NCBI RefSeq assembly: GCF_029428675.1
Contig: NZ_JAJNEL010000001.1
Coordinates: 6,138,001 to 6,202,000 of the forward strand
DNA: 64,000 nucleotides
From: Streptomyces sp. JH14
Lineage (GTDB): Bacteria; Actinomycetota; Actinomycetes; Streptomycetales; Streptomycetaceae
Reading direction: 5' to 3'
Part shown: one piece after another, positions 52,563 to 61,696 of the stretch
How the letters are laid out: each line of letters starts with the position of its first letter
Numbering within the stretch: the first letter of the stretch is position 1
Made by a program: the position numbers and the translations under genes
Notes under the pieces: model-generated
Database searches by the model: none
What the model saw: the letters and a program-made list of their open reading frames with translations, nothing else
Told to the model about the DNA's origin: nothing

Positions 52563-53577
52563 TCACGGGACCAGCTCGATGTGGGGATGCTCCGAGGAGG
52601 CCGGGCAGGCGTGGAGCTGGAGATTGTAGCCGCTGGCGATATCGAGCATCGTGAAGTTCGCTGTCGGGTAGCCCGATGGAAGAGGCGTGGGGTCGGTGCG
52701 CTCCTCCTCCGGGGCCCAGCTCTCGCTGCCGCCGTTCCATTCGGTGGTGGCGATGGTGAGGAGCGGGAGCGCCTCGGTGTCGCATTCCGGGCAGCGGCGG
52801 GGCATGGGGTCGGTGAGGCCTCAGGTGGACCAGCCGCCGGCCTTCCAGCCGGGGGCGTAGGAGAGCTCATCCCGGTAGAACTCGTGGGGGCGAACGCGTA
52901 CGAGTCGTCCCAGACCGGTCCGCCCGCCTCCCACCGGTCCACGTCGTCCAGTTGCCGCTGGAGGTCCTGGCTCAGCTCCATGGGATGGGGGTACTCCGTG
53001 ACCTGCTCCGGCGCGAGTACGCACGGCGGCTCCGGCAGGTAACAGATCAGCTGGACCGCGGACGGTTCGGACGGTGCCTTGAGCACGTCGGCGGCGGAGC
53101 GCCAGAAGAGCGCGGTCCGCGGGTGCGCCGGGTGGTCGAAGGGCACCACAGGACCTGGAGGAGATCGGCCCCGGGCGGGGCCGGCACCGGAACGTCGCGG
53201 GCATACAACTGGGCAACGGGGAGCATGGGGATCGGGCCCTCGGGCTGCGGGCGGCCCACGTTGTGCCGCTGCTCGGCCGCCGCCTCCTCGGGTGTGGACA
53301 TGGGCCCCTCGGGATCCCGGCGACGCCGGGTCTCGGCCGCTGCCCGGGTGCGCCGCAACTGCCGAATGTCCTCCGATGAGAGCGCCGGGGTCCGCTTGTC
53401 CCACACGTGCTCGCCGTCGCAGTACGGCCACGGCTCGTCGGCTGGCCAGAGAAGCGGCCCGCCGACGGAGCTGTCGTGCACGGTCGGCGACCCGGGCCGC
53501 GGGTGCAGCCGGGTTGGCGTGCGGGAAGCCGGGCAGGCGTGGAGCTGGAGGCTGTAGCCGCTGGCGATATCGATCAT
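52563..53577 (-). pseudogene. DUF1963-like paralogue, rearranged and frameshifted
   Basis: Three frames are needed. The N-terminal part HDSSVGGPLLWPADEPWPYC to YARDVPVPAPPGADLLQVLWCP is preceded by MIDIASGYSLQLHACPAS, a C-terminal motif of the same family, so a C-terminus has been joined to an N-terminus. The middle part ends RDELSYAPGWKAGGWST-stop. The C-terminus MPRRCPECDTEALPLLTIAT to NLQLHACPASSEHPHIELVP is separate. This indicates unequal recombination between tandem copies. Confidence 0.7.
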
Positions 53578-53579
53578 CG

Positions 53580-53863
53580 TGAAGTCCGCCGGCGGGTAGG
53601 GCGATCCGCGCCGGGTGGTGCAGGGGTACCACGACGCTGCCGGCCCTGATCCCGACCCTGCGGGTGACCGCGGCGACGGCGGCCCCCGTCACTGCGGGGT
53701 TCGGATAGAGACCACCGAACTCGTGGAAGTGGCGTTCGGGAGTCCAGACGGCGGCGAAGCCGTGCTCGTCGGCGAAGCGGGCTCCTTCGAGAAGCAGGTC
53801 GTAGCGTCCTGCGCCCGGTGCGACGGCCGCGCCGTCCGCGAAGTAGAACAGTGAGAATTCCAT
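53580..53863 (-). pseudogene. MupA/Atu3640-type LLM, N-terminal remnant at the edge of the NRPS locus
   Basis: ATG 53863 gives MEFSLFYFADGAAVAPGAGR, YDLLLEGARFADEHGFAAVWTPERHFHEFGGLYPNPAV and VGIRAGSVVVPLHHPARIAL, the start of the LLM subgroup found inside or beside NRPS/PKS genes. After about 85 residues the sequence jumps into the DUF1963 relic. The lost enzyme was probably an NRPS-associated hydroxylase. Confidence 0.75.
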
Positions 53864-53878
53864 GGGTCGTTGCCTCGG

Positions 53879-54067
53879 TTATCGGATGCTGAGGGGGCGG
53901 AGGCCGGTCCAGACCGACTCGATGTGCTCCAGGCACTCGGCGTGGGTGCCGCGCCGGCCGGTCTCCCGCCAGCCCTGCGGCACGGCCACCAGGTCGGGCC
54001 AGACCGAGTACTGCTCCTGCTCGTTGACGACAACGGTGTGTACCGGCTGGTCCTTCTGATCGGACAT
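53879..54067 (-). CDS. MbtH-like protein
   Basis: A 62-residue protein from ATG 54067 with the MbtH signature NEQEQYSVWPDLVAVPQGWRETGRRGTHAECLEHIESVWTGLRPLS (N-x-E-x-Q-Y-S-x-W-P, GW, CL..I..VW..RP.S). MbtH proteins bind and activate NRPS adenylation domains; the partner here is the NRPS at 55517-60160. Confidence 0.92.
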   Translation of the reverse strand: MSDQKDQPVHTVVVNEQEQYSVWPDLVAVPQGWRETGRRGTHAECLEHIESVWTGLRPLSIR

Positions 54068-54112
54068 GGGACGGGCGCCCTTCTATGTGTGCGGAGACGG
54101 GTGGGGGAGTGC

Positions 54113-55438
54113 TCAGGACGCCGCGGGATCCGGCTTGTCGACCGGTTCCACGGTGATCGGTGCAGGCAGTTCGTGCTTGATCCGCGCCAGCGAGGAGAGA
54201 GCCAGCGGGACGAGGGCCAGGCACAGGCCGATCGTGGTGACCAGGACGGTGCTCCGCAGCCCCAGGGTTGCGCCGAGCGCCCCGCCGATCAGCGCGCCGA
54301 TCGGCGCCACGCCCATGGCCACGAACCGGTTGGTCGCGGCGACGCGACCCTGCAGGTTGTCCGGGGTAATGACCTGACGGATCGTCAGCATCGTGATGTT
54401 GTTGGCCGTGCCGAAGGAGGCGAAGAGGAAGTTGACCAGGACGAGGATGCCCACGGTGACCACGCCGTTGCCCTGCACCAGGGCGATGACGGGCATCACC
54501 AGGTTGGCGACGGCACCGGTCAGCAGCAGCGCGCGGCCGTAGCCGAGCCGCTTGGGCAGCTTGCCCGCGAAGAGCGCCCCCACCAGGAAGCCGGGGCCGA
54601 GCCCGGCCAGCACAAAACCGATCGAGGAGGCCGACAGCCCCAGGGTGCGCGGCATGTACTGGAGGTAGGCGACCTCGAAGGCGGTGAACGACAGGTTGAA
54701 GACACAGGCCATCAGGCTCATGGCACGCAGCTGCTCATTGCCGAACACCACCCGCAGGCCGTCCTTCACCTGGCGCAGCGTGCCGCCGGCCCTCGTCGCC
54801 CCGGACGCCTCGGTGGTGGTCTCACGGTGCCGGATCAGCCATATGTTCAGTGCCGAGACCAGGTACGACACCGAGGCGGCGCAGACCGCGACGGGTGCGC
54901 TCAACCACTGGATCAGAACACCGCCCAGCGCCGGTCCGCCGATCGTCGCGGCCGACTGGCTGCTGCCGAGCAGCGAGTTCCCGGCGCTCAGGTCCTCACG
55001 GTCGACCAGCCGGGGCAGATAGGCCTGCCCGGCCACGTCGAACAGGACGGTGCAGCAGCCCGCCAGGAACCCCAGCACGTAGAGCCAGCCGATACCCAGC
55101 CAGTGCAGCCAGAACAGGACCGGCACCACCGCCAGGACCACGGCGCGGCCCAGGTCGGCGCTGATCATGAGGCTGCGACGGCGGATCCGGTCGACCAGCA
55201 CCCCGGCGAACAACGACACCAGCAGATAGGGGAGGTTGATCACCGAGGTCAGCAGACCGACCTGCTGCGACGTCGCGGACAGGGCGAGGACCGCGGTCAG
55301 CGGAATGGCCAGTGTGCTGATCTGCGCAGCGAACAGTGAGGCCGTCTGGCCGACCCAGAGCTTGGTGAAGTCGGGGTTACGCCACAGGCTTCGACGCGGC
55401 GCGGGACCGGTCTCCTGCTCGGTGGTGACGCTGGACAT
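54113..55438 (-). CDS. MFS exporter of the NRPS locus (EntS-like)
   Basis: A 441-residue 12-TM protein from ATG 55438. LWRNPDFTKLWVGQTASLFAAQISTLAIPL, motif A-like GVLVDRIRRRSLMISADLGR, and YLPRLVDREDLSAGNSLLGSSQSAATIGGPALGGVL are typical of the EntS/siderophore-type exporters that accompany NRPSs. It likely secretes the peptide product. Confidence 0.88.
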   Translation of the reverse strand: MSSVTTEQETGPAPRRSLWRNPDFTKLWVGQTASLFAAQISTLAIPLTAVLALSATSQQVGLLTSVINLPYLLVSLFAGVLVDRIRRRSLMISADLGRAVVLAVVPVLFWLHWLGIGWLYVLGFLAGCCTVLFDVAGQAYLPRLVDREDLSAGNSLLGSSQSAATIGGPALGGVLIQWLSAPVAVCAASVSYLVSALNIWLIRHRETTTEASGATRAGGTLRQVKDGLRVVFGNEQLRAMSLMACVFNLSFTAFEVAYLQYMPRTLGLSASSIGFVLAGLGPGFLVGALFAGKLPKRLGYGRALLLTGAVANLVMPVIALVQGNGVVTVGILVLVNFLFASFGTANNITMLTIRQVITPDNLQGRVAATNRFVAMGVAPIGALIGGALGATLGLRSTVLVTTIGLCLALVPLALSSLARIKHELPAPITVEPVDKPDPAAS

Positions 55439-55452
55439 GTACTGCTCCTTGT

Positions 55453-55485
55453 GGGGGACGGGACGGGATGGGATGGGAGTGGGGC
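55453..55485 (+). other. G-quadruplex-like tract between the NRPS and MFS genes
   Basis: Six runs of three or more G with one- or two-base spacers (GGGGGACGGGACGGGATGGG, then ATGGGAGTGGGG). On the plus strand this is the template for the minus-strand genes, so a quadruplex could slow polymerase between NRPS and exporter. It partly consists of a 5-base tandem repeat GGGA(C/T). Confidence 0.5.
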
Positions 55486-55516
55486 TCCGGAGCGACCGGG
55501 ACAGGTGTCGCCCGGC

Positions 55517-58500
55517 TCAGCGGACCGGTGAGCCCTGGGGCTCGCCTGTGGCGGCGGCCTCGATCCTGGAGGCCACTTCCTTGACGTTCGGCTGCTCGAG
55601 CATCGTGAAGTGGGTGCCGGGCGGCTCGTCGATCAGCAGCGTTCCGTCGACGCGCTCGCGCCAGCCGAAGTCCCAGCCGGTGAACAGCTCGGTCTCGGCC
55701 CGGATCAGCAGGGCGTCCCCGCGGAACGGCTCGCGGGGCGTGTCGCGGTAGGTCAGCAGGGCCCGGGCGTGCCGCTGGTAGAGCCGGACCAGCCGGCGCA
55801 GGTCCAGTGCTATGGACGTGTCGGCCCGCTCGTCGTCGGTGCCCCGGGTCAGCTGGAGCACATGCCGGATCCGGGCCTCGTCGTCCAGCTGCTCCAGTTC
55901 CTCCTCGGTGGTGGGCAGCCGGTGCCCGAACGCACCGATGATCGCGGCAGCCTCGGAGATGGCGTAGCGCGGCGGAACCGGGTCGTCGACGCTGGCGCTG
56001 ACGATGGTGAGCGTGGCCACCTCCATGCCGCCTGCCTGGAGCTGACGGGCCATCCCGTACGAGATCATGCCGCCCATGCACCAGCCGCCCAGGTGGTACG
56101 GACCCTCCGGCTGGACGGTGCGCAGTTCCGAGAGGTACAGCGCCGCGATCTCCTCGATGCTCTCGGGCCGGGGCGTCTCGGGACCCGCGTACTCGGGCGC
56201 CTGGACCGCGTAGAACGGCTGGTCCGGGTCGAGCACCTCGACCAGGTTGGAGTAGCAGGAGACACTTCCGCCGAGCGGGTGCACGAAGAACAGCGGCGGC
56301 TTGGTCCCGGTGGAGCGCAGGGTGACCACAGTGGCGGCCGCCGCTGCCCGGCTGCCGTCGATGATCTCGGCGATCCGCTCCACGGTGCCGCCCTCAGCAC
56401 GAACGCGCTCGGCACCATGTACTCGGGCAGGGACTCCGCCACCAGGCACGTCGCGCAGCGCGTCGGCCGGTGCGTCGTGCTGCGCTCCGGCCCCGGTGTC
56501 GTCCGCCGCGTCGCCCGGCCCGAGGGTCAGCACGGTGACGCCCTCGGCCACCACCCCGCCGCTCCCCGGCCCGGTCAGAAGCACCGCCGCCCCGGAGTCG
56601 GCGAGCGTGAACTCCAGTCGCTCCGCCGGGTATCCCGGGTCGAGCGGCAAATAGACGCCCCCGGCCTTCAGCACCGCGAGCAAGCCGATCATCAGCTCCA
56701 GCGACCGCTCCAGGCGGACGCCCACCACCACGTCCGGGCCCACCCCCAGCCCGCGCAGCCGCCGGGCCAGCCGGTCGGCACGCCGGTGCAGCTCGGCGTA
56801 GTCGAGCTGTCGGCCGCTGAAGCGGACGGCGACAGCACCGGGGGTGCGCCGGCTCTGCTCCTCGAACAGCGAGGTCAGGGTCGGCTCGGGGGACCACGAC
56901 TCGGCGGTGTCGTTCCACGTGGTCAGCAGGCGCTCGCGCTCCGCACTGCCGAGCAGTTCCACGGTGGCGACCGAAGCCTGCCGCTGCGCCACGACGGCTG
57001 CCGTGACGTTGCTGAGGTGCTCCACCGGCCGCTGAACGGTCGCCTCGTCGAACAGGTCGGAGTCGTAGTCGAGCCAGCCCAGGATCTCCCTGCCGTCGTC
57101 CAGCATCCGCAGATTGAGGTCGAACTGGCTGTTGGCCGCAGTGGCTTCGACGAGTTCGGAGCTCAGTTCCGGGGCATCGAAGGAGCCGAGCCTGACGTTC
57201 TGGAGCGCGAACAGCACCTGCACCAGGGGGTTACGGGAGAGGTCCCGTTCCGGGACGTGGGCGCCGACCAGCTTGCTGAACGGCACCTGCTGGTGCTCGA
57301 AGGCAGCCAGCGCGCTGTCCCTGACCCGGCCGAGCAGCTCCGTGAAAACCGGTTCGCCCCGCAGGTCGACCCGGACAGGGACGGTGTTGACGAAGCAGCC
57401 GACCAGGTCCTCGAACTCGGGCCTGGACCGGTTCGCCACCGGGGTGCCGACCAGGAGCTGCTCCTGGTCGGTGTAGCGGGACAGCACCACGCCGAAGGCG
57501 GAGAGCAGCGTCATGAACAGGGTGGCGCCGGCCTCCCGCCCCAGCGTGCGCAGCCCTTCGGCGGTCGCCGCGTCAATGGCGAAGCGGTGCCGGGCGCCTC
57601 GGTGCGCCTGGACCGGTGGGCGCGGACGACCGGTGGGCAACTGGAGCAGGGCGGGGGTGTCGCCGAGGTACTCGCCCCACCAGGACAGCAGCTCGTCCAG
57701 CCGCCGGCCGGCCAGCTCCCCGCGCTCCCAGCGGGCCACGTCGGCGACCTGGAGGCCGTCCGGCCGCTCCGACGGCGTCGGCTCCCCGGCGTCGGCCCGG
57801 TACGCCTCCCCGAGAGCGTCCAGCAGGAGACCGAAGGACCAGCCGTCGAACACGATGTGATAAACCGTCAGTACGAGCAGGGCGGTGTCCCCGCCGGACC
57901 GGAGCACCGCGACCCTCAGCAGCGGCCCCTCGGCGAGATCGAACGGCCGCTTGGTCTCCTGCATCGCGGACTCCAGGGCGGACGCCTCGGACACCGCGCT
58001 CAGGTCGGCCTCCCGCACCACGACCCGTGCCCCGGGCGCCGTGGTCTGCACCGGGGCGCCGTCCACGAGCGAGAAGCGCGAGCGCAGCACCGCGTGCCGT
58101 GCCACGACCGAGTCCACCGCGCGCTGGAGCACACCGGTGTCCAGCGGACCGCTGATCCGGAGTAACACCGGCATGTTGTAGGCCGCGCCGCCAGGGCGCA
58201 GCTGCTCCTCGAACCAGAGGCTCTCCTGGGTCCACGAGAGCGGGCCGGGTCCCGGGACGGTGGATCTCGGGACCGGCAGCGCGTGCGTTGCGGCGGCGAC
58301 GGTGTCTGCTGCGAGTGCCGTGCCTGCGGTGGTGCCGACCAACTGGGCAAGTTGGGCGACCGTGGGGTGCTCGAAGAGGTCCCGCAGTGTCAGTTCCGTA
58401 CCCAGCTCGCGGCGCACCCGTACCAGCACCTGACTGAGCAGCAGGGAGTGGCCGCCGAGTGCGAAGAAGTCGTCGGTCGCCCCGATCCGCTCGCGGCCCA

Positions 58501-60160
58501 GCACCTCGGCCCAGATCGAGGCCAGCTCCGTCTCGACACCGGCGGCGGGCGGCACGTCCGCCGCGACTGCGGACTCCTCGGGGCCCAGGGACGCCAGCCC
58601 CGCCCGGTCCGGCATCCCGTTCGCGGTCAACGGGAACGTATCGACGACGACGAAGCTGCCCGGGACCTTGTGGTCGGCGAGCCGGGCGGCCAGCGACCGG
58701 CGCACCGCCGCAAGGTCGGGCCGCTCACCGCCGGTCGCCAGGTAGCCGGCCATCCGGTGCCCCGCGCCGGGTTCCGGCACGGCCAGCATCGCCGCCGCAC
58801 GTACGGAGGGCAGGGCCAGCAGCGCCGTCTCGATCTCGGCGGGCTCCACCCGGAACCCGCGCACCTTCACCTGCTGGTCGGCCCGGCCCACATGGTCCAG
58901 GAGTCCGTCCGGTCGCAGCCGGGCCCGGTCGCCGGTGCGGCAGACCGCGTCGGGTCCCCCCTTCGCGAAGGGGCTCTCGGCGAAGCCCGTGCGCCGTTCG
59001 CGGCCTTCCGGCCGGTCGGTGGTCTCCGGCCGTTCGTGGGCGTAGCGCGCCAGATGGGGTGTGCGGACGACGACCTCGCCAAGTTCCCCGATGCCGGTCT
59101 GCCGTTCCCCGTTGAGCACCAGCAGCTGGACGCCGTCGATGCCCGATCCGAGCGGGACACGGCCGCGACCGGGCGGTGCCGGGCTCCCGGCCGCTCGGGC
59201 GAGGTGCACCGACACCGCCTGCGGTGTCTCCGTCGCGCCGTGCAGGTTGAGCAGGTCGGCACCGGGGGCCAGCGCGGTCCACTCCTGGACGGTCCGCCAG
59301 GTCAGCACGTCTCCGCCGAAACCGGCCAGCCGCAGCTGCGGCCAGCCCGGCCCGGCGACGGCGGCCAGCGAGTCCGCGAGCGCGGGCGTCAGGTGGGTCA
59401 CGGTGACTTCGCGGCTGCGGAGTTCATCGGCGAGGGCCTCGGCGTCGTGTACGTCGGCGTCGGGGAAGACGGCCGCCGCACCGACCCAGAGCGGGGCCAG
59501 CACGTCCCGCAGGAACGGGTCGTGGCCGAGCCCGGACAGCACCGAGAACCGGTCCGCCGGGGTGAGCCCGAACTCCCGGGCGTACCAGTCGAGGAAGTGG
59601 ATCAGCGGGGCGTGGGTGCCGATGATCCGCCGCGGGCGCCCGGTGGTGCCCGAGGTGAACGCCACATAGGCGGGCTCGTCGGGCCCGGGCGTGGTGCCGG
59701 TACCGCTTCCCGTCCCGGCATCGTCCGGGAGCGCACCGGCCAGGACGGCGCCGACGTCCAGCGCCGGCCCGTCGGCGAAGCCATCGGGCCGACGGCCGGG
59801 CGCCGCCGCGAGCCAGGCCCGCGGGGCCAGTTCCGCGGCTCGCAGTGCGGTCTCCTCGGCGGGCCGGTCCGCGGCGAGGACCGCGAAGGCGGCTCCGGAG
59901 CGCAGCACGCCCAGCAGAGCCACCGCGGTGGCCGGATGGCGGCTCGCGTGGACCACTGCGCCCGGCTGCATCCCACGCGAGAGCAGCGTGGTCCGCACCG
60001 CCTGGGCCCTGCCGACCAGCCGGCGGTAGGTGACGGTCCGTCCGTTCGCCCTGAACGCGGGTGCTTCGGGTGTACGGACCGCCCACTCCAGCACCCCACC
60101 GTGGGCGGTCGCGCCGGCCGGGACACCGACGGGGGAGCCGGCAGAGAGGGAGAGGCTCAT
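55517..60160 (-). CDS. Nonribosomal peptide synthetase, A-T-C-(remnant A)-TE
   Basis: 1547 residues from ATG 60160. A1: residues about 25-525, with AFTSGTTGRPRR, GLGHDPFLRD and NLHGATETPQAVSV resembling Lys2/aminoadipate-type A domains; the A10 motif reads LTANGMPDR, so the catalytic Lys is Met. T1: DDFFALGGHSLLLSQ (Ser572). C: about 640-1075, with YHIVFDG (His768) for HHxxxDG. A2: only the N-terminal part remains (1088-1230), followed by a short out-of-frame piece of PEYMVPSAF and only the last helix of a T domain (TVERIAEIIDG). TE: about 1275-1540, with nucleophile motif GGWCMGG (Cys1361, not Ser) and catalytic His in GTHFTML. It was probably a dimodular enzyme that suffered deletions in module 2. 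Confidence 0.9.
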   Translation of the reverse strand: MSLSLSAGSPVGVPAGATAHGGVLEWAVRTPEAPAFRANGRTVTYRRLVGRAQAVRTTLLSRGMQPGAVVHASRHPATAVALLGVLRSGAAFAVLAADRPAEETALRAAELAPRAWLAAAPGRRPDGFADGPALDVGAVLAGALPDDAGTGSGTGTTPGPDEPAYVAFTSGTTGRPRRIIGTHAPLIHFLDWYAREFGLTPADRFSVLSGLGHDPFLRDVLAPLWVGAAAVFPDADVHDAEALADELRSREVTVTHLTPALADSLAAVAGPGWPQLRLAGFGGDVLTWRTVQEWTALAPGADLLNLHGATETPQAVSVHLARAAGSPAPPGRGRVPLGSGIDGVQLLVLNGERQTGIGELGEVVVRTPHLARYAHERPETTDRPEGRERRTGFAESPFAKGGPDAVCRTGDRARLRPDGLLDHVGRADQQVKVRGFRVEPAEIETALLALPSVRAAAMLAVPEPGAGHRMAGYLATGGERPDLAAVRRSLAARLADHKVPGSFVVVDTFPLTANGMPDRAGLASLGPEESAVAADVPPAAGVETELASIWAEVLGRERIGATDDFFALGGHSLLLSQVLVRVRRELGTELTLRDLFEHPTVAQLAQLVGTTAGTALAADTVAAATHALPVPRSTVPGPGPLSWTQESLWFEEQLRPGGAAYNMPVLLRISGPLDTGVLQRAVDSVVARHAVLRSRFSLVDGAPVQTTAPGARVVVREADLSAVSEASALESAMQETKRPFDLAEGPLLRVAVLRSGGDTALLVLTVYHIVFDGWSFGLLLDALGEAYRADAGEPTPSERPDGLQVADVARWERGELAGRRLDELLSWWGEYLGDTPALLQLPTGRPRPPVQAHRGARHRFAIDAATAEGLRTLGREAGATLFMTLLSAFGVVLSRYTDQEQLLVGTPVANRSRPEFEDLVGCFVNTVPVRVDLRGEPVFTELLGRVRDSALAAFEHQQVPFSKLVGAHVPERDLSRNPLVQVLFALQNVRLGSFDAPELSSELVEATAANSQFDLNLRMLDDGREILGWLDYDSDLFDEATVQRPVEHLSNVTAAVVAQRQASVATVELLGSAERERLLTTWNDTAESWSPEPTLTSLFEEQSRRTPGAVAVRFSGRQLDYAELHRRADRLARRLRGLGVGPDVVVGVRLERSLELMIGLLAVLKAGGVYLPLDPGYPAERLEFTLADSGAAVLLTGPGSGGVVAEGVTVLTLGPGDAADDTGAGAQHDAPADALRDVPGGGVPARVHGAERVRAEGGTVERIAEIIDGSRAAAAATVVTLRSTGTKPPLFFVHPLGGSVSCYSNLVEVLDPDQPFYAVQAPEYAGPETPRPESIEEIAALYLSELRTVQPEGPYHLGGWCMGGMISYGMARQLQAGGMEVATLTIVSASVDDPVPPRYAISEAAAIIGAFGHRLPTTEEELEQLDDEARIRHVLQLTRGTDDERADTSIALDLRRLVRLYQRHARALLTYRDTPREPFRGDALLIRAETELFTGWDFGWRERVDGTLLIDEPPGTHFTMLEQPNVKEVASRIEAAATGEPQGSPVR

Positions 60161-60405
60161 GACGGGAGGGCCTCGGCGACCAGCTCGACGAGGCGATCCG
60201 GAGTGGACTGCAGGACATCCAGGAAGTCCACCTCGACGCCCCATATTTCCTCGATCCGGGCGACGATCAGAACGGCGTGGAACGAGTCGCCGCCATGAGC
60301 GACGAACGACCCATCACCGGGGATGTCCGTATCCAGGACATTGGCGACGACTGACCGCACATCGACCGGGGCCGCGCTGCTCTCCGGGGTAGTGGACTGG
60401 GTCAT
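60157..60405 (-). CDS. Free-standing peptidyl/acyl carrier protein
   Basis: An 82-residue protein from ATG 60405, overlapping the NRPS start by 4 bases. The phosphopantetheine motif is AHGGDSFHAVLIVARIEEIWG (Ser in GGDS), with the helix-4 end TPDRLVELVAEAL. It may act in trans as a loading carrier, or replace the T domain deleted from the NRPS. Confidence 0.88.
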   Translation of the reverse strand: MTQSTTPESSAAPVDVRSVVANVLDTDIPGDGSFVAHGGDSFHAVLIVARIEEIWGVEVDFLDVLQSTPDRLVELVAEALPS

Positions 60406-60955
60406 TCGGAACCATCTCTATACGTAATTTCATGCACCGGACATGCGTGTGCAATGTCTGCGCCATACTGGGCAATAAACGGAATGTGAACGCACGTAAA
60501 ACACGAGCCGCGCAGCCCCAACGGATATCAGGAAAATGGCATGGCGAAACCGGCGGCGACACCGCAGGAACGCATGGGAATTACGTCGACCGACTGGGCG
60601 AAGCGGAACAGGGGAACCCTGTTTCTGGGGCCCTCAGCAGCTAGAGAAGCGGGCGGCGGGACAACAACACGCCAATTCAGGACAACAGGAACAAGGTGCG
60701 GATATAGTGTTCCGGACCATCGTTCCCCCTGGATTGTCCCGGCTGATCGACCTTATGTGAATACCCCCGGGTCGCGTCAACACCTGTCGGGGACCCTTTC
60801 TCGGGAATTCATTCCGAAATCCCGCAAAGCAGGCGAACTTCAGCGGATCCGAGACGCTCGGCACCCCAGGGCTTCGGCGTAGTGCGCTGACGTCCGGTTG
60901 GTGATGGAGCGTCGGGTTGGCGGGGGCCGGATACGGAACAGGCACGAGTGTCCGT
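60406..60955. other. AT-richer gene-free interval upstream of the NRPS operon
   Basis: About 550 bases without a supported gene. The first 150 bases (for example TATACGTAATTTCATG and GCAATAAACGGAATGTGAAC) are clearly less GC-rich than the surroundings and should carry the promoter of the minus-strand NRPS operon. I could not fix -10/-35 boxes. The remainder leads into the IS110 left end. Confidence 0.5.
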
Positions 60956-61196
60956 GATCATGGAGTCCTACCTTTCAAGAGGGTTCGAACTGGTCACTCG
61001 TAAGATCGGTCGGCCCAGGGGTCCTGGGTATGGCTGTCATGGAGGAGCCGATCGGATGGCTCAGAGAACATGGTCGCCCGGGGCCCCGAGACGACTCGAC
61101 CGCCAATTGGGATGTGCGACTTGATCGCTCTGTAGGACTACGTCGGCGAGGTCGTCTGCGGGATCGATCGGCAACGACGAGCTGACGGAGGTGGCC
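60956..61196 (+). ncRNA. IS110 left-end noncoding region, third copy (candidate bridge RNA locus)
   Basis: Begins GATCATGGAGTCCTACCTTTC and stays alignable to 1184-1424 throughout (for example GTAAGATCGG, GGGTATGGCTGTCATGGAG, GACGACTCGACCGC, TAGGAC.ACGTCGGCGAGGTCGTCTGC) with scattered substitutions. Flanks differ, so this is an independent, related element. The substitutions between copies mark which positions are free to vary. Confidence 0.4.
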
Positions 61197-61505
61197 GTGC
61201 CCCGGATCTGGGCCGGAATGGACATCGGCAAGGAACATCACCATTGCGTGGTGCTCAACGATCGGGGCGAGCGTCTGCTCTCCCGGCGGGTCCTGAACGA
61301 CGAAGCGGCCCTACTGGATCTGATCGGCGACGTCCTGGACATCGACCAGGACGTGCTGTGGGCTGTGGACATCAACCACGGCGGTGCCGCGCTGCTGAGC
61401 GGCCTGCTGCTCAACCACAACCAGCCCATGGCCTACCTCACCGGCCTGGCGGTCCACCGCGCGTCGGGCACCTATCGCGGAGAGGTCAAGACCGATGCGA
61501 AGGAC
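61197..61505 (+). pseudogene. IS110-family recombinase, N-terminal fragment (third copy)
   Basis: GTG 61197 after GACGGAG gives VPRIWAGMDIGKEHHHCVVL to VHRASGTYRGEVKTDAKDA. Homology stops at DAKDA (base about 61505), where intact enzymes continue FVIADQARMRRDL; the frame then runs on in unrelated sequence. It is truncated at nearly the same place as the two copies at 1-4 kb. Confidence 0.85.
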
Positions 61506-61696
61506 GCTCCCCTCGCATCTGCGGGAAAGAGTACTTCACCGATATGCCGAAGCGCGCTCCTGACACCAAATCACAGGGTGCTGCAGGGGGGCAGCGCGGA
61601 AGATGAGTTCGCCAAGCCCTCCCGGCAACTACCACCTGCCGGCCTGCGTCGGACACATGGATAGGGTCGTGGTACCCGAGCTGGAGAGGTAGCCGC

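Noticed and set aside
55610..58165. 851-codon plus-strand open frame opposite the NRPS
   Set aside because: It is antisense to well-conserved C, A and TE domains, is rich in Gly/Arg/Gln and matches no family; a typical high-GC shadow frame.
61506..61696. Continuation of the IS110 frame to 61664 as a real protein end
   Set aside because: After DAKDA the residues no longer resemble IS110 recombinases; the open frame is chance read-through.
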